NCBI RefSeq assembly: GCF_003945595.2
Contig: NW_024104557.1
Location: forward strand, 62,001 to 126,000
Direction of reading: 5' to 3'
Length of the DNA stretch: 64,000 bases
Origin: Pipra filicauda
Taxonomy: Eukaryota > Chordata > Aves > Passeriformes > Pipridae
Below, one piece after another: positions 45,816-59,030 of this stretch. Positions within the stretch are counted from its first letter, which is position 1. Each line of letters begins with the position of its first letter. The translations under genes were made by a program, and so were the position numbers. The notes below the pieces were generated by a model. It searched no databases. It worked only from the letters and a program-made list of their open reading frames with translations, and was not told the DNA's origin.

Positions 45816-48800
45816 ATCTCACTTGGTGGGGATGTTCCCATGCAAATCCACCGTCTCCTCCCCACTTTCACCAGACTGGGTTTTCATTCTGGGGCCATTT
45901 TGGGTTTCTTTCCTGCATCAAAACATGAGGAGAGACAACCTGGACATGAAACCAGTAGGCAAAGTCAACTGGGTGAGCATCCCCCTCTGGTTTGGGGGGG
46001 GACAGACGGTGCCCAGACCCACTGGGCCCAGGGCAAGGGGGCGAGAGGAGACAGACTGACCGAAGTGATGGTGGTGGATGCTGCCCAGAGAGGCTGTAGG
46101 TGCCCCATCCCTGGAAACACTGATGGATGGGAGCTCCTCCCGAGCTCCCAGCCATGGCAGTGCCCCGCAGGCACGAGCTGGAGATGATGCACAAGGGGAG
46201 GTCGGAGCTTTTATTAGCCCAGCTGCTGGAGCTGGAAAAAACAGCCCAGCTTTCGGGTACAGGAGCTCATCTCCTTGTCCCTGCTTTCTAATTATATCAG
46301 CTGATCTAGTACAGGCTCGTTCCACTCCCCATGGACCGTTGCCTTCATTACATCCCCAGCTCTGCCCTTGGCAAGCACTTGGAGTAACAGCCCAGCCATC
46401 CCAGCGGAGGTGTTGGGATGGGAGGACTCAGACACTTCCCTGCAGTGGGGGCTCCTGCCTCCAGCAATGCAGGGAATTGCAAGGGGACGAGGGACAGGTG
46501 ACAGGGACATGTTGGTGTTTGTAGGGGGACAAGGGACAGGGACAGGGACATGTTGGTGTGTTTGTAAGGAGATGAGGGAGAGGGGACAGGGACATGTTGG
46601 TGTTTGTTTTGGCCAGACCATGCATCTCACCTCCCAAACTGTGGGGTGGAAAGCCAGGGAAGGCTGTCCCTGTCACATGGATCAGCTGAAGTGGCTCCTC
46701 AGGGTGGCTTAGAGAGGCCAGGGCAGAAAGGAGAGGATGAAAACATCCCCAAAATCATAAGAGATGCTGGGATGAGACAGGCAGAGCTGCACTCCCACAG
46801 CTCTCCTCCCTCAGGCACTGTGGTCACTGTCCAGGGCAGGGATCTCTGGGAAAGACCAGGACCTGTTCTTGGCTGAAATTTCTCCCTCCTCAAATTAATA
46901 CATTCTTTAAAAGGCCTCTGCCAGGAGAACCCACACCTCCACCCGCTCTCAGCTCAGTGGGGGCATAAATACCTGTCTCAGGAGTGGGCTGAGCACAGCC
47001 CATAAAGCTCAGCTCAGTGCCAGGCTCAGGGATGTTCCCCTGATGTTCCCCACGGCTCTGGCTCCTCCAGTAATGTCACCAATAAATCCCTGCTGCCCGG
47101 CTGGGCCCTGGCCACCAGCCACTGCACAGCAGGAGTTTGCTCCCCTCCTTCCTCCTTCCCATGGACTGCTGCGCTCTTCCTCCTGCCTGCCACGCTCTCC
47201 CTCTCTCCCTCCCAGTGGTTTTCCAAGCCCCAGGGGCTGATCTCTTCGGGGATCGGGGTGTCCCCAACACCCAGGAGTGGTTTTAGTGCTGTTGAGCCCT
47301 GAGTGGGAAGTTTTTAATGTGTTTTGTGCTCTGCTGCTGGTGCTTCGTGTGGCCTGATCCCTAACCCTGCAAAGCTGAGCTTCCCTCGGCCCCTCCAAGG
47401 GATTGCATGGAATGGGAGCTAATCTGGGGACTATGAGGAGGTGTTTTAGAACCTGATCTTGTGTCTAAAGCGGTGAAATGTGCCACCTGCACGTGTTTGG
47501 GGTGGGTAATCCCCCTGCAGGCAACAGCCAGACTGTTTTCCAGCAGAAAAACCTGGACAAACTCGTCTCCTGCGGCTCTGGAGGGCTTTGTGACACCGCC
47601 AGGACCGGCCAAACCAACCCAGGGCCTGTTGACATTCCTCAGCGCCAGCCAAGGGCTTTGCCCTCCCCTCCACACTCTCAGGGGCCCGAATTAGCTTTTA
47701 ATAATAATATTTAATTTAAAAAAAAATTAAAAAAAAAAAATCCCTGGGCAAACAACCCGGCCCCGGCGCCCGCCAGGACGGCAAACACTCCCCGAGGGGC
47801 ACCAGGTGTGGTGCATTCCTGATAGCTGGGAATGAAAAGAGGGATTATTTCCCTCTGGATGGAAACGTGCAGGGTGAGCAGGGCTGGCCAGCCCGGCTCT
47901 GAGCAGGGCTGGGTGGTGCCCAGCACTGTGGGAGGTGGGTCCATGGCTTTGGGAAGAGGTGCCTCAGCCAAGCCCCAAGCTCCAGGGGTGATTAATGGTG
48001 GCGTTGCTTTGTTCCACACGTTTCCTCCCGGCGGAGGTTCGGGATTTCAGGCGATAAAAGGGATCTGTTTGTTTTAAAAACGAGTCCTACAAGTCACCTG
48101 AGCAGCCTCCCCGTGCCATGAATGCCCAAGTGGCCAGCCCTGCTATCCCAGCACCAGGCTGTGTGGATGCATCCAGCACTCACAGGTTATTCCTCAAAGC
48201 TGGAAAGCTTCATTTTTCCTCCTTTAATGAACTTTCCATCAATCTGTTGATGTCTCCCCCCCTCCTCCTTAGCAGAGAAGTTGAGGACAGGTAGAACAAC
48301 AGCCTTATAGCCCCAAACCCAGCTTTGAGCAGGACAGGAAGCAGGGAAAACCCTTTTCTTCAGCTCTCCACCCTTGGCTCTGGAGTGAAAAGCAATTTTG
48401 CACCTCTCCAGGGTTTTAAAGACAGGCAGAGATTTGGGCTGCCGGATAATGTTTCTCTGGGCCAGCTGCTGTGATAAAACCAGGGCATCTGTCAGCTCCA
48501 GAGCAAAACTCCCCTCCTGAAAGTCCAGCACAGCATTGCAGCAGGTGTCCCTGTCCTCTGAGGTGACACCAGCACACCACCCCCCAGGGGCATCCCAGCG
48601 GGAGCTGCGTCTCCGTTTCACACCCCACTGGGGGAAGAAGAATCCCTTCATTTCCTTCGGACACTTATCCTGTAAGGATCTTGATCCCAGGGGCGAGCGA
48701 CAGAAACACCCTTTAAATCCATCACAGAGGGCTTAGGGCAGGATTAGCAGATGTCTCTGCAGGCTTTACACCAGGCTCTGGCTCCGGGTGGGAACTGGTC

Positions 48801-50235
48801 CCAGAGCCTCACATCCTCATGGCCCCGTCCTGCTCCAGGTTTCCCAAAGGAGATGGTGGTAGGCAGAAATGGAACAAGCCTGGCTCTAACTCCCAGTCCT
48901 GGGAGATTGTTGCATCCCAGGCTGGCAATTCCCTTCCAGAAGTGATAATCAGTTTTCCTTGGAGAGCTGGCTCTGGTGCAGGTCGCTGGCAGGGATGTCC
49001 CATGGCCAGGGAGGAGAGAGCTCTTCCCAGGCTGTTTCACCCTGGAAAATGCCAGGATGAATCCCACCCTGCTCCCCACCTTTGGGGGGATGTCCTGCAG
49101 AGGAGTCCAGGTATTTCCCAGCTGAAGACCTGACTTCTTCCTCTCATCCCAACCTGCCTGGCTGGTGGGCACCATCCCTATCCATCATCCCCATCAAATT
49201 CACAAGCAATTCCCTGGATCGCTTTCCATTCCCGACACTTCTCCTCCTTAATTTGTCTCAGGGATGTTTTCTTTTCCCCCTATTTCCCTTCTGCCCTCCA
49301 CATCCCCTTTACCTCTCCCTATTTCCCATCTCCAAGGGCTTTTTGATCCCCCCAGGATGGCTTTACTCCAGCACACACAAGCCTGCATAATAGCTGTTGA
49401 CACCGTAACTTCATTTGAATCGATCTTGTTTGCTAATTAGCTGATTGCAGTAATTGGCATGAATTACCTTGGGGGATTCTGCCTCCCTGGGGGTGGGCAG
49501 TGGCCTGCATGTCCCACATAAGAGGTGGGAATGGCAACAGGGAGATGGTTTCTGCTCCAGGGACACCTCTTGTGGGTATCCCAGTGACTTGTAGGGCTGA
49601 AGAAGAGTCACAAGAGGGGAACCGTAGCCTGGGACAGTGATTTTTAACTCTCAAAAGTGCCTGAGAGGCACTAAAATTTCAAGTATATGCAGCTCCTATT
49701 GAGCCTAAAATGGGTTAATAAAGGGCCTGTTTATGGGATGAAGGGATGAGGGGAGGTGACTCTTCTCTCTACCTCAAAATGTAACAGGAGATGACTCAAA
49801 TACTGGGTTAAAGAGAAACCAAATGACGTGGCTTTTCTTAGAGGTCATAATTCACTGTAAATGTAAAAATTCACTGCCAAAAAATTTATGGAGGATGAAA
49901 CACCACTAGGTTGAGTGAGGAGGGACCAGGCAGTGTCATGGAGAGTGTCCCCTGACAGCATCAAACCATTCAGGGGGTTCCAAAGACAACCTCGGGTGGG
50001 AGGTATCCCTGAAAAGCTCCAGGGATGGGGGGGAAATGGGGAAGGATCAGTGAGATCCTCCCTTTCCTAGTCTTTTTTCTCCAATCACCAGCTGCACAGG
50101 GAAGATGGGAAGACCTCCACGAAACCCAGCTGGAAACACCCCTGTCCCAGCCCCTTGGCATCCAGTGAAGAGCCAGCATTCCCCACCAAAAGCTTTAAGC
50201 ATAAAGAATAGGGAGAGCAGCTTTTCACAAGGGCA
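45816..50235. other. ~4.4 kb unique DNA without gene
   Basis: It holds a ~44-bp three-unit minisatellite (46486-46612), an A-rich tract (47711-47740) and a homeodomain-motif island (49386-49470). A possible very short CR1 relic lies at 46075-46118 (ctgcccagagaggctgtagg, ccccatccctggaa). A TATA-like cataaatacctg lies near 46965, with an AATAAA at 47081-47086. No exon is recognised. Confidence 0.45.
46486..46612. repeat. ~44-bp minisatellite, 3 units
   Basis: Each unit ends with gacagggacatgttggtgt followed by a G/T-rich spacer. Units vary by small insertions. Confidence 0.88.
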
Positions 50236-50505
50236 GACAGGACAAGGGGAATGGCTTTAAACTGCCAGAGGGCAGGGTTGGATTGGATGTTGGAAAGAAA
50301 TTCCTCCCTGTGAGGGTGGGGAGGCCCTGGCACAGGTTACCCAGAGAAGCTGTGGTTGCCCCATCCCTGGAAGTGTCCAAGGCCAGGTTGGACAGGGCTT
50401 GGAGCAACATGGCATAGTGGAAGGTGTCCCTGCCCATGGCAGGGGGTTGGAACTGGATGATCTTTAAGGTCCCTTCCAACCCAAACCACTCCATGATTCC
50501 ACGAT
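50236..50505 (+). mobile_element. CR1 LINE 3' fragment
   Basis: agacaggacaaggggaatgg, ggccctggcacaggttaccc, gaaggtgtccctgcccatgg and aaccactccatgattccacg. About 270 bp, well preserved. Confidence 0.95.
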
Positions 50506-53500
50506 AACTCATTTTTTAAGCAGAATAACCTCGTCACTCCAAACCAAAGCACCTCACAGGAGCACATTTCCATCTGTGGAGCTGCCTGGGTCATCTCACA
50601 CAACCTGCCCTTGCTGGAGTTGAATGAATCTGTGAAGTGCTGCTTTGCATGAGCCATCTATTTATATTGACAGCTTCCCACGCTCCATCCCTCCAGCTCT
50701 GCATCACTTTCTGCCAGGCTCAGCTGTATCATTCCAACTCTTCTTCTCTCCCCCTTTTATTTTTTTTTTTAATATTGCCCTGTAATTATCATCTTTCCAG
50801 CCTTCTGGGATCAGAGAGAAGTCCCAGGATTTTTTAGAGAGGATGAGCAGCAGGCAACACCACTCCTTGTCCTCCCTCCATGGGACTCTTGGGAGCAAAT
50901 TAATTTGAACCCACTGTTTAAAAATGTTTATCCTAAGGCCATGCCATTGAGTGTCTTCCTGGGTTACTAATGGACTAGAAAGCACTTGGTTGTCCCTGTG
51001 CAATATGAGAACATCAGCCTGCTTTTTCCAAAGCCAGAACAGAAATTATTGAGCTTTTTTCCTCCCTTGTTATCAGCAATTTTCTGATCTCCAGCTTGAG
51101 CACAGGCAATGCTGCTGCAGTTATTTCGCTGCTCTTCATTTTGGAAAATCAAATGAAAAGTCCTTTCCTCCCTGTTGTCCATGAGCCTCCAGGAGAGATC
51201 TGATATGGCCAAGGCTTGGGAAGGGGATTCATTTGCTGCAAACTGAATTGCAGAGTAAATTCTGTAAGTTTGCTGAGCCAGAATACTAACAGTTTTTGTC
51301 CTGGTAGCCAGTTCTTATGTGTTTTGGGTGGAGAAGGGACAGCCCAAAATAAAACTGGGGTCTCCAAGACCCTTTGACTCCCTGCCAAGAGGCCAGATTG
51401 TTGCCAGAGCTTTTATTCTTTACTTCAAGAGGGTGAAATTATTAGCTGGCCACCCACCAGCTGAATAAACACCATAAACAGGTCTCAGCCACATGCAAAG
51501 CCATCAGTCACAGAGGGCTGTGACTCTGTCACCTTGCCATCCGTGTGAGTCCCTTCTCCCCTGAAATCACACAGGGGGGCCACAGGGACCCCCAGGGCCA
51601 AGTGTCACTGTCACAGCAGACACAACCCCTCTGTGCAGCCAGCTTTGCAGGTTGGCATCACCTGAGGCTCCCATTTCCCTCTGTAACCATCCCTGATGCA
51701 TCCAGAGCCCCTGGCACAGGGAGAAGCAGCTGGTGGTGGATGCTCAGGGAGATCCTGGGTTTGCACTAATTTACCTGGTGGTTGAGTCTCCAGACGCTCA
51801 AGAATCAGCTGGATCCATCCGTGAGGTCTTGGCAGAGTCTGTGCTGGACCTGACCAGGACTGAGCTGGCCAGGAGATGATTATCCCACTTTTCCCACTGT
51901 GGAGGAGTTGTGCTGGTGGAGCTGCTGTTGAACAGGGACAAGTGACATGTGTGGGAGTGGCTGGATCTTAGGGAGGAGCTGGGAGAGGACACAGGACTCA
52001 GCAGAGAGAAACAGACCCTGCTTTTCCTCTCCAAAGGTTTGCAAGGTTGGACACAATGAAATTCCCTCCTCCCTCTCTTCCCCAAAGCAGCCACATCCCG
52101 AGAGGAATTCAATGCCGCGTTTGAATCCATTCAAAACACGTCAGGGTCAAACCTTTATAATGCAACAAAGAAAATAAACCCAAAGACAAAAAGCTATTCT
52201 GGAGGAGGGGAGGGGAAGGAAGTGGCTCCCAACATATCAGTGACAACCTTTCCTTTAACCCCAGCTGTGGGTTGGGGGTCTCTACACCGAGCAGGGCAGA
52301 TGTGAAGCACATCCTTCTGCACCTTCCTCTCGGTGGGAGAAGGCCCCAGCGATCAAAGGGCAGAGTTTTGGGCAGGTTGGGTTAGGACCATGAGGATCTG
52401 GGTGCTGGAGAGGGGACATGTCTTGGTGGGAAGGCTCCTGCAGGGAGAAGGGGCTTGGCTGGCACCAAAGGGCCATGGACCCCCTGCTCTATCCCATCTC
52501 CTGAGGTCACACCTCCCTGACCACACGGCTGTGTGGGTCAGCTGGTGGCTTTCAGAGGCTGTGTTGCTCGTGGTTGTGATCTCACCTGGATGTCCAGAGG
52601 CAGCTGAGCAGACTCCTGGTCCCCACATCTCCAAAATAGTTCGGGTTGTGTTTTTCCTGCATTTCTGCTCTTAAGCTGGAACCACTAAGTGAGAGTCTAC
52701 TGAGGGACATTTCAAGAAGGGGCCTTTGAGCCACTCCCATTTGGGGTTAAAGCTCTGGCACTTGGGAAGAGGTGGGGGAGGATTTGGAGCTGAAAGAGGG
52801 AGTGGGACTCAAACCAGAGACAACTGAAATCCGGTTGGATGGGAACAGACACACACACAAGGTCCTACTTTCTGCTGGGCATCTTATTCCAGAGCAGGAG
52901 GCACCTGCAGGTGTAGAAACCCTCACTGGCAGGGATGAACCCCAAAAAGGACCCCTGGAAATCCCAGGAGAAGGAGAAGGGAGTGAGGATGCTCACTCAG
53001 CTCTCAATCCTGTCAAGTCCATCTCTGCTGACACATCTCAGCACCATCACCCCTGGCACTGTAATGGCATCACTCCCCGTGCTTGGGAGGGCAGGGCTGT
53101 CCCTCAGAGGGTGACACAAACACAGGGTCTGTTTGGAGCAGTGCAGGGAAAGGCGATTTCCCCACAGCCCCGTGACGTGTCTCAGGAATTTGTGGTCTGT
53201 GACGGGTGAGTCAATGTGAGCAGGAAAAGCCTGGCTATTTTTAGGACCACGGACATTTGGGGGTGTTTAACCCCTTGTCCCTCCTCCCTCAGTGGTATCT
53301 GAGCAGGGCCTTATTTGTGGGGCAGCCCCCCCCCCAGGCCGGGACTGGGGTCCGAGGCATCATCAGTGCAAGGCTGCCCTTGGCAAGAATGGCTCTGCAG
53401 AGACAGGGCCAGGTGAGAAGAGGGGGAAAAAAGACCCTTCCCAGGGCAAACATGTGGTGTTTCCTGGGATTCCAGGGGGCAGGATCAGGAAGAGGCTGAG

Positions 53501-53534
53501 AGCCATAAAGACAAGGCAACACAAGGCACAGAGA
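50506..53534. other. ~3 kb unique DNA without gene
   Basis: No CR1. A poly(T) run lies at about 50758-50770, AT-rich DNA at 50860-51080, and a C-run at about 53326-53335. No exon is recognised. Confidence 0.5.
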
Positions 53535-53963
53535 GAATCACAGAGTCACTGAGGTTGGAAAACCCCTCTAAGATCATTGAGTCCAACCCTTAACCCAGCA
53601 CTGCCAAGGCCACCACTAACCAGTGTCCCCACGTGCCACATCCACACAGCTTTTAAATCCCTCCAGGGATGGGGACTCCAACACTGCCCTGGGCAGCTGT
53701 GCCAGGGATGGACAATCTTTTAAGTGATGAAATCTTCCCTAATATCCAACCTAAACCTCCCCTGGCACAGCTTGAGGCCGTTTCCTCTCCTCCTGTCCCT
53801 TGTTCCCTGGGAGCAGAGCCTGATTCCCCCCCCCCAGCTCTGTCAGGGAGTTACAGAGCCAGAAGGTCCCCCCTGAGCCTCCTTTTCTCCAGGCTGAACC
53901 CCCCCAGCTCCCTCAGCCGCTCCTGCTGCTCCAGCCCCTTCCCAGCTCTGTTCCCTTCCCTGG
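53535..53963 (-). mobile_element. CR1 LINE 3' fragment, antisense, ~430 bp
   Basis: gaatcacagagtcactgagg, ttggaaaacccctctaagat, ttccctaatatccaacctaa, agagccagaaggtcccccct and gagcctccttttctccaggc. It is the same group as the sense copy at 8931-9468 and overlaps the CR1 interval of the 44217 copy. Confidence 0.92.
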
Positions 53964-54685
53964 TATTTTGTCCAAGCTCTACCTGCTTCTTCAAGTGCTC
54001 GGAAGTCTGTAGGTCTGTCTGCACCAGGGTGATCCCCCTGCTGTAAACACACTTTTTTAAAACTCCTCACCAAGTCATGGAGAGTTTTCTTTCCTCCTCT
54101 TTTCCCCAGAGTTTTCTTTCCTCCTGGAACTAAGGGTCAGGTGGCATCATGTTCAGGTAGCCAATGTCCCCTGGAGCTCAGTGTCCCCGTGACCCCTCTG
54201 TCACTCCCAGGTTCGTGTGAGCCAACAGCTCCTGCATTTCTTGGCATTCCCTCTCTGGGAGTCAACAGAACCCACTGACCCCTCCAGCTTATCCACCTGC
54301 AAAGGTGGCATCACGGGACTTGTCCAGCTTCCAGCTGGGCCCTGGGACAGTGTTGCCTCTGAGCCAAGAAACTCCTTGTGCTCAAGCCCCAGGGCAACCA
54401 CGGTTTGGGTGGCCTGGGATCCACCACACTGTGTTTCACCTGTCCTTTCCAGGGAATTCAGGTCCTTAGCACCTCCTCAAAGCCCAAGCTGCCTTTTCCC
54501 AGGGATGCTCTTCCTTCCCACAGCATTCCCAAAACATTAACCACCACCTCCCCTTCCCCACCATCCCACCTTCCTGCTGGAGACAAGTTCCTCATCCTAT
54601 CATGCAGATTTAGGTCCCTTCACAACAGTTAATCCATCCTCAGCTTGGAAAATTCCCTGGTTTAATTTAGTTTGGCAAAATATTA

Positions 54686-54856
54686 AGGTGGTTTTGGCTT
54701 TTGGTTTGGAGGGTTTTTGGAGTTTGATTTGTTTTGGTTTTTTGGGGGGGATTGTCTGTTTGTTTGTTTGGGAGATTTTGGGTTTGGTTTTGGTTTTGGG
54801 TTTGTTGTTGTTGCTGTTGTAGTTTTTAATGGGTTTTTTTTGGTGGGGTGTCTTTG
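54686..54856. repeat. Low-complexity T/G tract (~170 bp)
   Basis: The + strand is almost purely T and G (ggttttggcttttggtttgg, then ttttggggggg, then gtttgtttgtttggg and gttgttgttgctgttgt). It resembles decayed GTTT/GTT microsatellite DNA. The complementary frame encodes only K, N, P, Q and T residues and is spurious. Confidence 0.92.
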
Positions 54857-54995
54857 TAGTATTATGAACACGAGACCCTCTGGGTTATAATCACTTGAGC
54901 TTTCCCAGATCTTTCTCCAACCCGTTGCCTTCCTGGGACAAAATGGGGGCACTTAATGTTTTAGGGATGAGCAGCAGGGAAAATCAATATGAACT

Positions 54996-55044
54996 TTTGA
55001 GCTCAATGATCTTAAAGGTCTTTTCCAACCCCAGTGATTCTATG
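54996..55044 (+). mobile_element. CR1 LINE terminal stub, ~49 bp
   Basis: tcaatgatcttaaaggtctt, then ttccaaccccagtgattcta tg. Only the last part of the element remains. Confidence 0.8.
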
Positions 55045-57265
55045 AACAATGGGCAAGGACAGGTGGAAAAGGGTTGGGGGTTTTTTGACTGCCCGCTTTA
55101 TATTTCCTCAATGCACTCCCAAATTTGACTTCTCCGCAGTTTTCACTGGCTCCTGATGGATTTCTGATCCATGAACTTTACCCTGGAACACAGGTACCCA
55201 CTGAACATCAACTGGATCCCATGGCAGGAGCTTCCCAGGCCACCTACCACTGTGTGAGGAAGGGCTTTCTTCCTTTTCTCCCTTTTCTCCCTGATTTCTG
55301 CCTTTACCTGCTTCCTAGTGGGTTTTTTTGGCTAATCCTTTTCCACACTGAAAAGGATTCAGAGATCCACATCTCTGTGTCATTTGACCCCTCCTGTGAT
55401 CCTGCTCCCAACTCCTGTCTGAAGCACTGCCCCAAAGCCACCTTGTAAAGCCTCCTGGGAACGTGTGAGCAATTTGTCAGCACAGATTCCTTTAAAAACC
55501 CGAGGAAAAACACTGGAAATCCTTGTGGTGTTTGAACAGGCAGATCTCAGGGAAGTCCCTGTCAGCAGCACAGGTGAGATGAGCGGCGTGGGATTGCTCA
55601 GAGCCCAGACAAATTAATAAGGATGCTGTGCCGGGATGAATCCTGCCCCAAATATAGGAAGTGCAAGCTTGTAACATGTGCCAAGCTCCTCTGGAGCTTG
55701 TTTCACAAGTGCTTCCCATTTCACATGCACGCCTGAGGAATACTGGGCTCAGCTCAGGGATGAGAGGAAAATAGAGGAGTGGAGAGACCAGCTGGTGGTT
55801 CAGCCCAGGCTGTGCCTTCTCCCTTGGTACATCCTTGCCCAGTACCAGCAAAAAGCACCAGGAATCCTTGCCTGGCTTTAGGCCATGGATGCAGGGCTGA
55901 TTTGGGAGGGATGGACACATCCATCCACTACACAAAGCACGGCGGTGGGAGCTGGGGTGGAGGTGTGAGGCTTGGTCACCAAGGTCTTCTCCCTGTGCAG
56001 TGGGGGCTGGATGGATCCCAGAAGGATCCTTGGCTGATCCAGGGTGTATTTGCTGTTTGCTGAGTGCAAGGTGGTTATTCCAAGCAGAGCAATCCTTCTG
56101 GGATTAAGGAAAAGAGTGTGGTCTGTGCTCAGGGAGGAGAGGGGAGGAGAGGACAAGGGCTGGGAACTGAAGGTCACCTCATCCACTTCTCCGCCTGTCC
56201 CTCCCAACCCCACAGCCACAAGTCAGGAAAGCTGTTGCTGAAGTCATTTGTCATCTCTAAGGCTTGGACCAGGATGGAAAAAAAGCCTGAATTCATGAAA
56301 ATGCAGCCTGGGAAGAAAAGGAATGCAGGGTTATGGTCAGGATCTCTCTAAAGGAGGATGAAAAGGCCAGAGGAATGGATGGATTCTGTGCATGGAGGTA
56401 GTAGAGGTGTCTTGCTGTGACTCCCTGGAGCAGGGATCATCCAGGAGTGCAGTGTCCCACCCAGAGTCAGCCCCAGAGCCAGCACTGCTACGGGGGGGTT
56501 TCTACCCCACGTAACATGTACCACAAGTCCACTTAAAAACAGGATCTAGGAGCTCCTCCCTGGCCTTGCTTTACTTTTTCCAGACTTCTGATCACAATAT
56601 CCCATAAAGGATACTATAGGATTGCAAAGGGTGCAGAGGAAAGGAATTTGTAGGGTTTTATGGGTTTTATGGAGAACAACTCCCTCGGCTCGAAATCGCC
56701 AGCCTGGGAAAGGAATGTCTGAGAAGGTCTGTGCATAAGGCTCCTTAAAATCATCATTTTCAGAGAGAATAATCTCCCAGTGGAATAACAAGGGATCTCA
56801 ACATGTGGAAACATCAGCTAGACAGGGGTTAAAGGTCTCTCCTAAAATGTGTTTGGAGTTTTGGGGACCATGAGAAGGGGTGAGGTGTTCATGGGACATG
56901 GAGGATCACACACCACGCTCCTCTGAGGGAGAGAAATGAGCTTGACCTGAGCATCTGTAGCTCTGGAGAAGATGCTCAGGGGGTTTGGGATATAGATAAG
57001 ACAGGAAAAACATCCTATAAATGAAAATCCAGTGTTCAGTCCTCATCCAAAAGACATTTGTGGGTATCAAGGACATCACTGAGTTTGGAGAAGGCATCTT
57101 GCTGCCTGCTGTTGAGGCAGGAGCAGAAGAAGAGGCATCTGGGACTTGATCCTGGCCATGAGAAGATTTGCAGTGCCTGACTCTACATCTCTACTCCAGC
57201 ACAAGCCCAGAATAAATGTGGTGGGGCCTCATGGGCTGTTTCCCACTGATCTGGTTATCAGCAAC

Positions 57266-57321
57266 TAAAACTAGATGGTCTTTAAGGTCCCTTTCAACCC
57301 AAACCACTCTGTGATTCTGTG
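57266..57321 (+). mobile_element. CR1 LINE terminal stub, ~56 bp
   Basis: aaaactagatggtctttaag, gtccctttcaacccaaacca and ctctgtgattctgtg. Confidence 0.85.
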
Positions 57322-57618
57322 AAAGGGGCCTGAGGCCCAAGGGCTGGTTGAGGAAGAAAAGCAGCTTTGTGAGGGGGACGGGTGACTCTTCTTTCTGCTT
57401 TGCCTTTGGCTTTTGGTCACCACTGGGAGACAGAATTTGGGCTTGGTCAGTGTTATCCTGACCTGGTAGATCTGCTCTCCTCTCCTGGCTGATGGTGAGC
57501 AAGGGACTGAATGGGCATGGTCAGCTTAGACCAGATGAGCTGGGTCCAAGTTCTTGGCCATTCCTCCTCATCCTTCCTAGAGCCTGAACTAGGAATTGCT
57601 GCATTCCTTTGAAAGCAC
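57322..57618. other. Unique DNA without gene
   Basis: About 300 bp between two CR1 stubs; nothing recognised. Confidence 0.5.
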
Positions 57619-57691
57619 ACAATCACAGGATGGTTAAGGTTGGAAAAAACCTCTAAGATCACCAAATCCAACCATTAACCCAGCACCTCTG
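57619..57691 (-). mobile_element. CR1 LINE terminal stub, antisense, ~73 bp
   Basis: caatcacaggatggttaagg, ttggaaaaaacctctaagat and ccaaccattaacccagcacc. Confidence 0.87.
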
Positions 57692-58190
57692 TGGTCCCCA
57701 CAAAACCACGTAAACCAGCCAGGAGCTTGTTTTCTCTTCTGCAAATCATTTACAGAATTGCTTTCCCTCTTTCCCTGCTCCCACACCATCTTTCTTCCCC
57801 TCTCTCCTTTCCACACAGAAAGATGTGCCCATTGCTGTGTGATTGGGGTGTCATTCCCCATCTTCCCCCACTTCCAGCATCAGTAGGAATGCTGGAGTAG
57901 GAAAAGAGGAAGGGTTGTCTAAGTGTTCCCCAGGAGCACTGGGATGGAAGCAGCACCCTGGGAGCCAGGGAAAATCAGCTGGGAGCAGGGTTAGGGCAGG
58001 AGGGAAGTGCCAGAAGGTTTTTATCCTGGGAGGTGCAGGCACAGAACACAACCCGTCATATGTTTTGGGGTAAACCATCAGTCCATAATCTGCTCTGCAA
58101 AGCTCAGGTGAGCAATAAAAGTCACAAAGCCTGTAATGGGAGAGAGGAAAATTTTCCATTAAGGGACAGGGTGATTGCTCCAGAGACACT
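57692..58190. other. Unique DNA without gene
   Basis: A pyrimidine-rich stretch at 57760-57820; no exon or element recognised. Confidence 0.5.
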
Positions 58191-58509
58191 TTCCAGCACC
58201 TTCCAGCACCTGAAGGGACTCCAAGAGAACTGGAGAGGGATTTTGGACAAGGGCCTGGAGTGATAGGACAAGGGAACGGCTTTAAACTGCCAGAGGGCAG
58301 GGTTAGATGGGATATTGGAAAGAATTCTTGCCTGTGAGGATGGTGAGGCCCTGGCACAGGTTGCCCAGAGAAGCTGTGGCTGCCCCTGGATTCCTGGAAG
58401 TGTCCAAGGCCAGGGTGGAGCAATCTGTGATAGTGGAAGGTGTCCCTGCCCATGGCAAGAGCTTTAAGGTCCCTTCCAACCCAAACCGTTTTGTGATTCC
58501 ATGATTTTG
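58191..58509 (+). mobile_element. CR1 LINE 3' fragment
   Basis: It begins with a local doubling of ttccagcacc (58191-58210), then aagggactccaagagaactg, ccctggcacaggttgcccag, gaaggtgtccctgcccatgg and cgttttgtgattccatgatt. About 20 bp of the ggttggacagggcttgg part and of the ggaactggatgatc part are deleted. Confidence 0.94.
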
Positions 58510-59030
58510 ACAGATGATGGTCATCTTCAGGCTGACTGGGGCAATGGAGAAAGGTTTTATATCAGCCATAGGGTGCTGTAGGTAAAGCACCAGAGGACAC
58601 CAGGGCAGTGGAAGAAGTTTTGGGCTGGACAGGTCATCAGAGACATCATGGATTGATTGTGCATGTGCTGTCTGATCCTCTGGGTTTTCCTTTCCTAGAA
58701 GATCATTCCTGATCACTGACAGATCCTGCAGCTCCTGGGAGTGGTTGTAAACAGGAGTAAAATGGTCTTTTTTTTCTGGGCAGGTCTCATCTCACATCCT
58801 CTGGGTTGTTTATTCAGTCATTACAGGGCAGCTCACGGTTTTCATTAGATCTGACCCTGATCACAGCTCTGCTGAGTTTTGTCATCCTCCCCTTTCTCCA
58901 TCCTCCAGTTCTCTGTGTCTTCCAGGTGGAAATAATGCAGAACTGAGAAACAGGGAGGATTTGTCACCCCTCTCTACGAGTCCAGGATGGAGAGGGCGTT
59001 TTTCCACCTGAGGATGGTTCATCCAAGCTG

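Larger units (their letters stand above)
53964..57265. other. Unique DNA with a T/G-only tract and one CR1 stub
   Basis: Contains the T/G-rich tract at 54686-54856 and the CR1 stub at 54996-55044, described separately. The remainder holds no recognisable exon or RNA gene. Confidence 0.45.

Noticed and set aside
46075..46118. Very short CR1-like sequence
   Set aside because: Only ~40 bases resemble the CR1 block before the 3' end; too short and imperfect to call a separate element.
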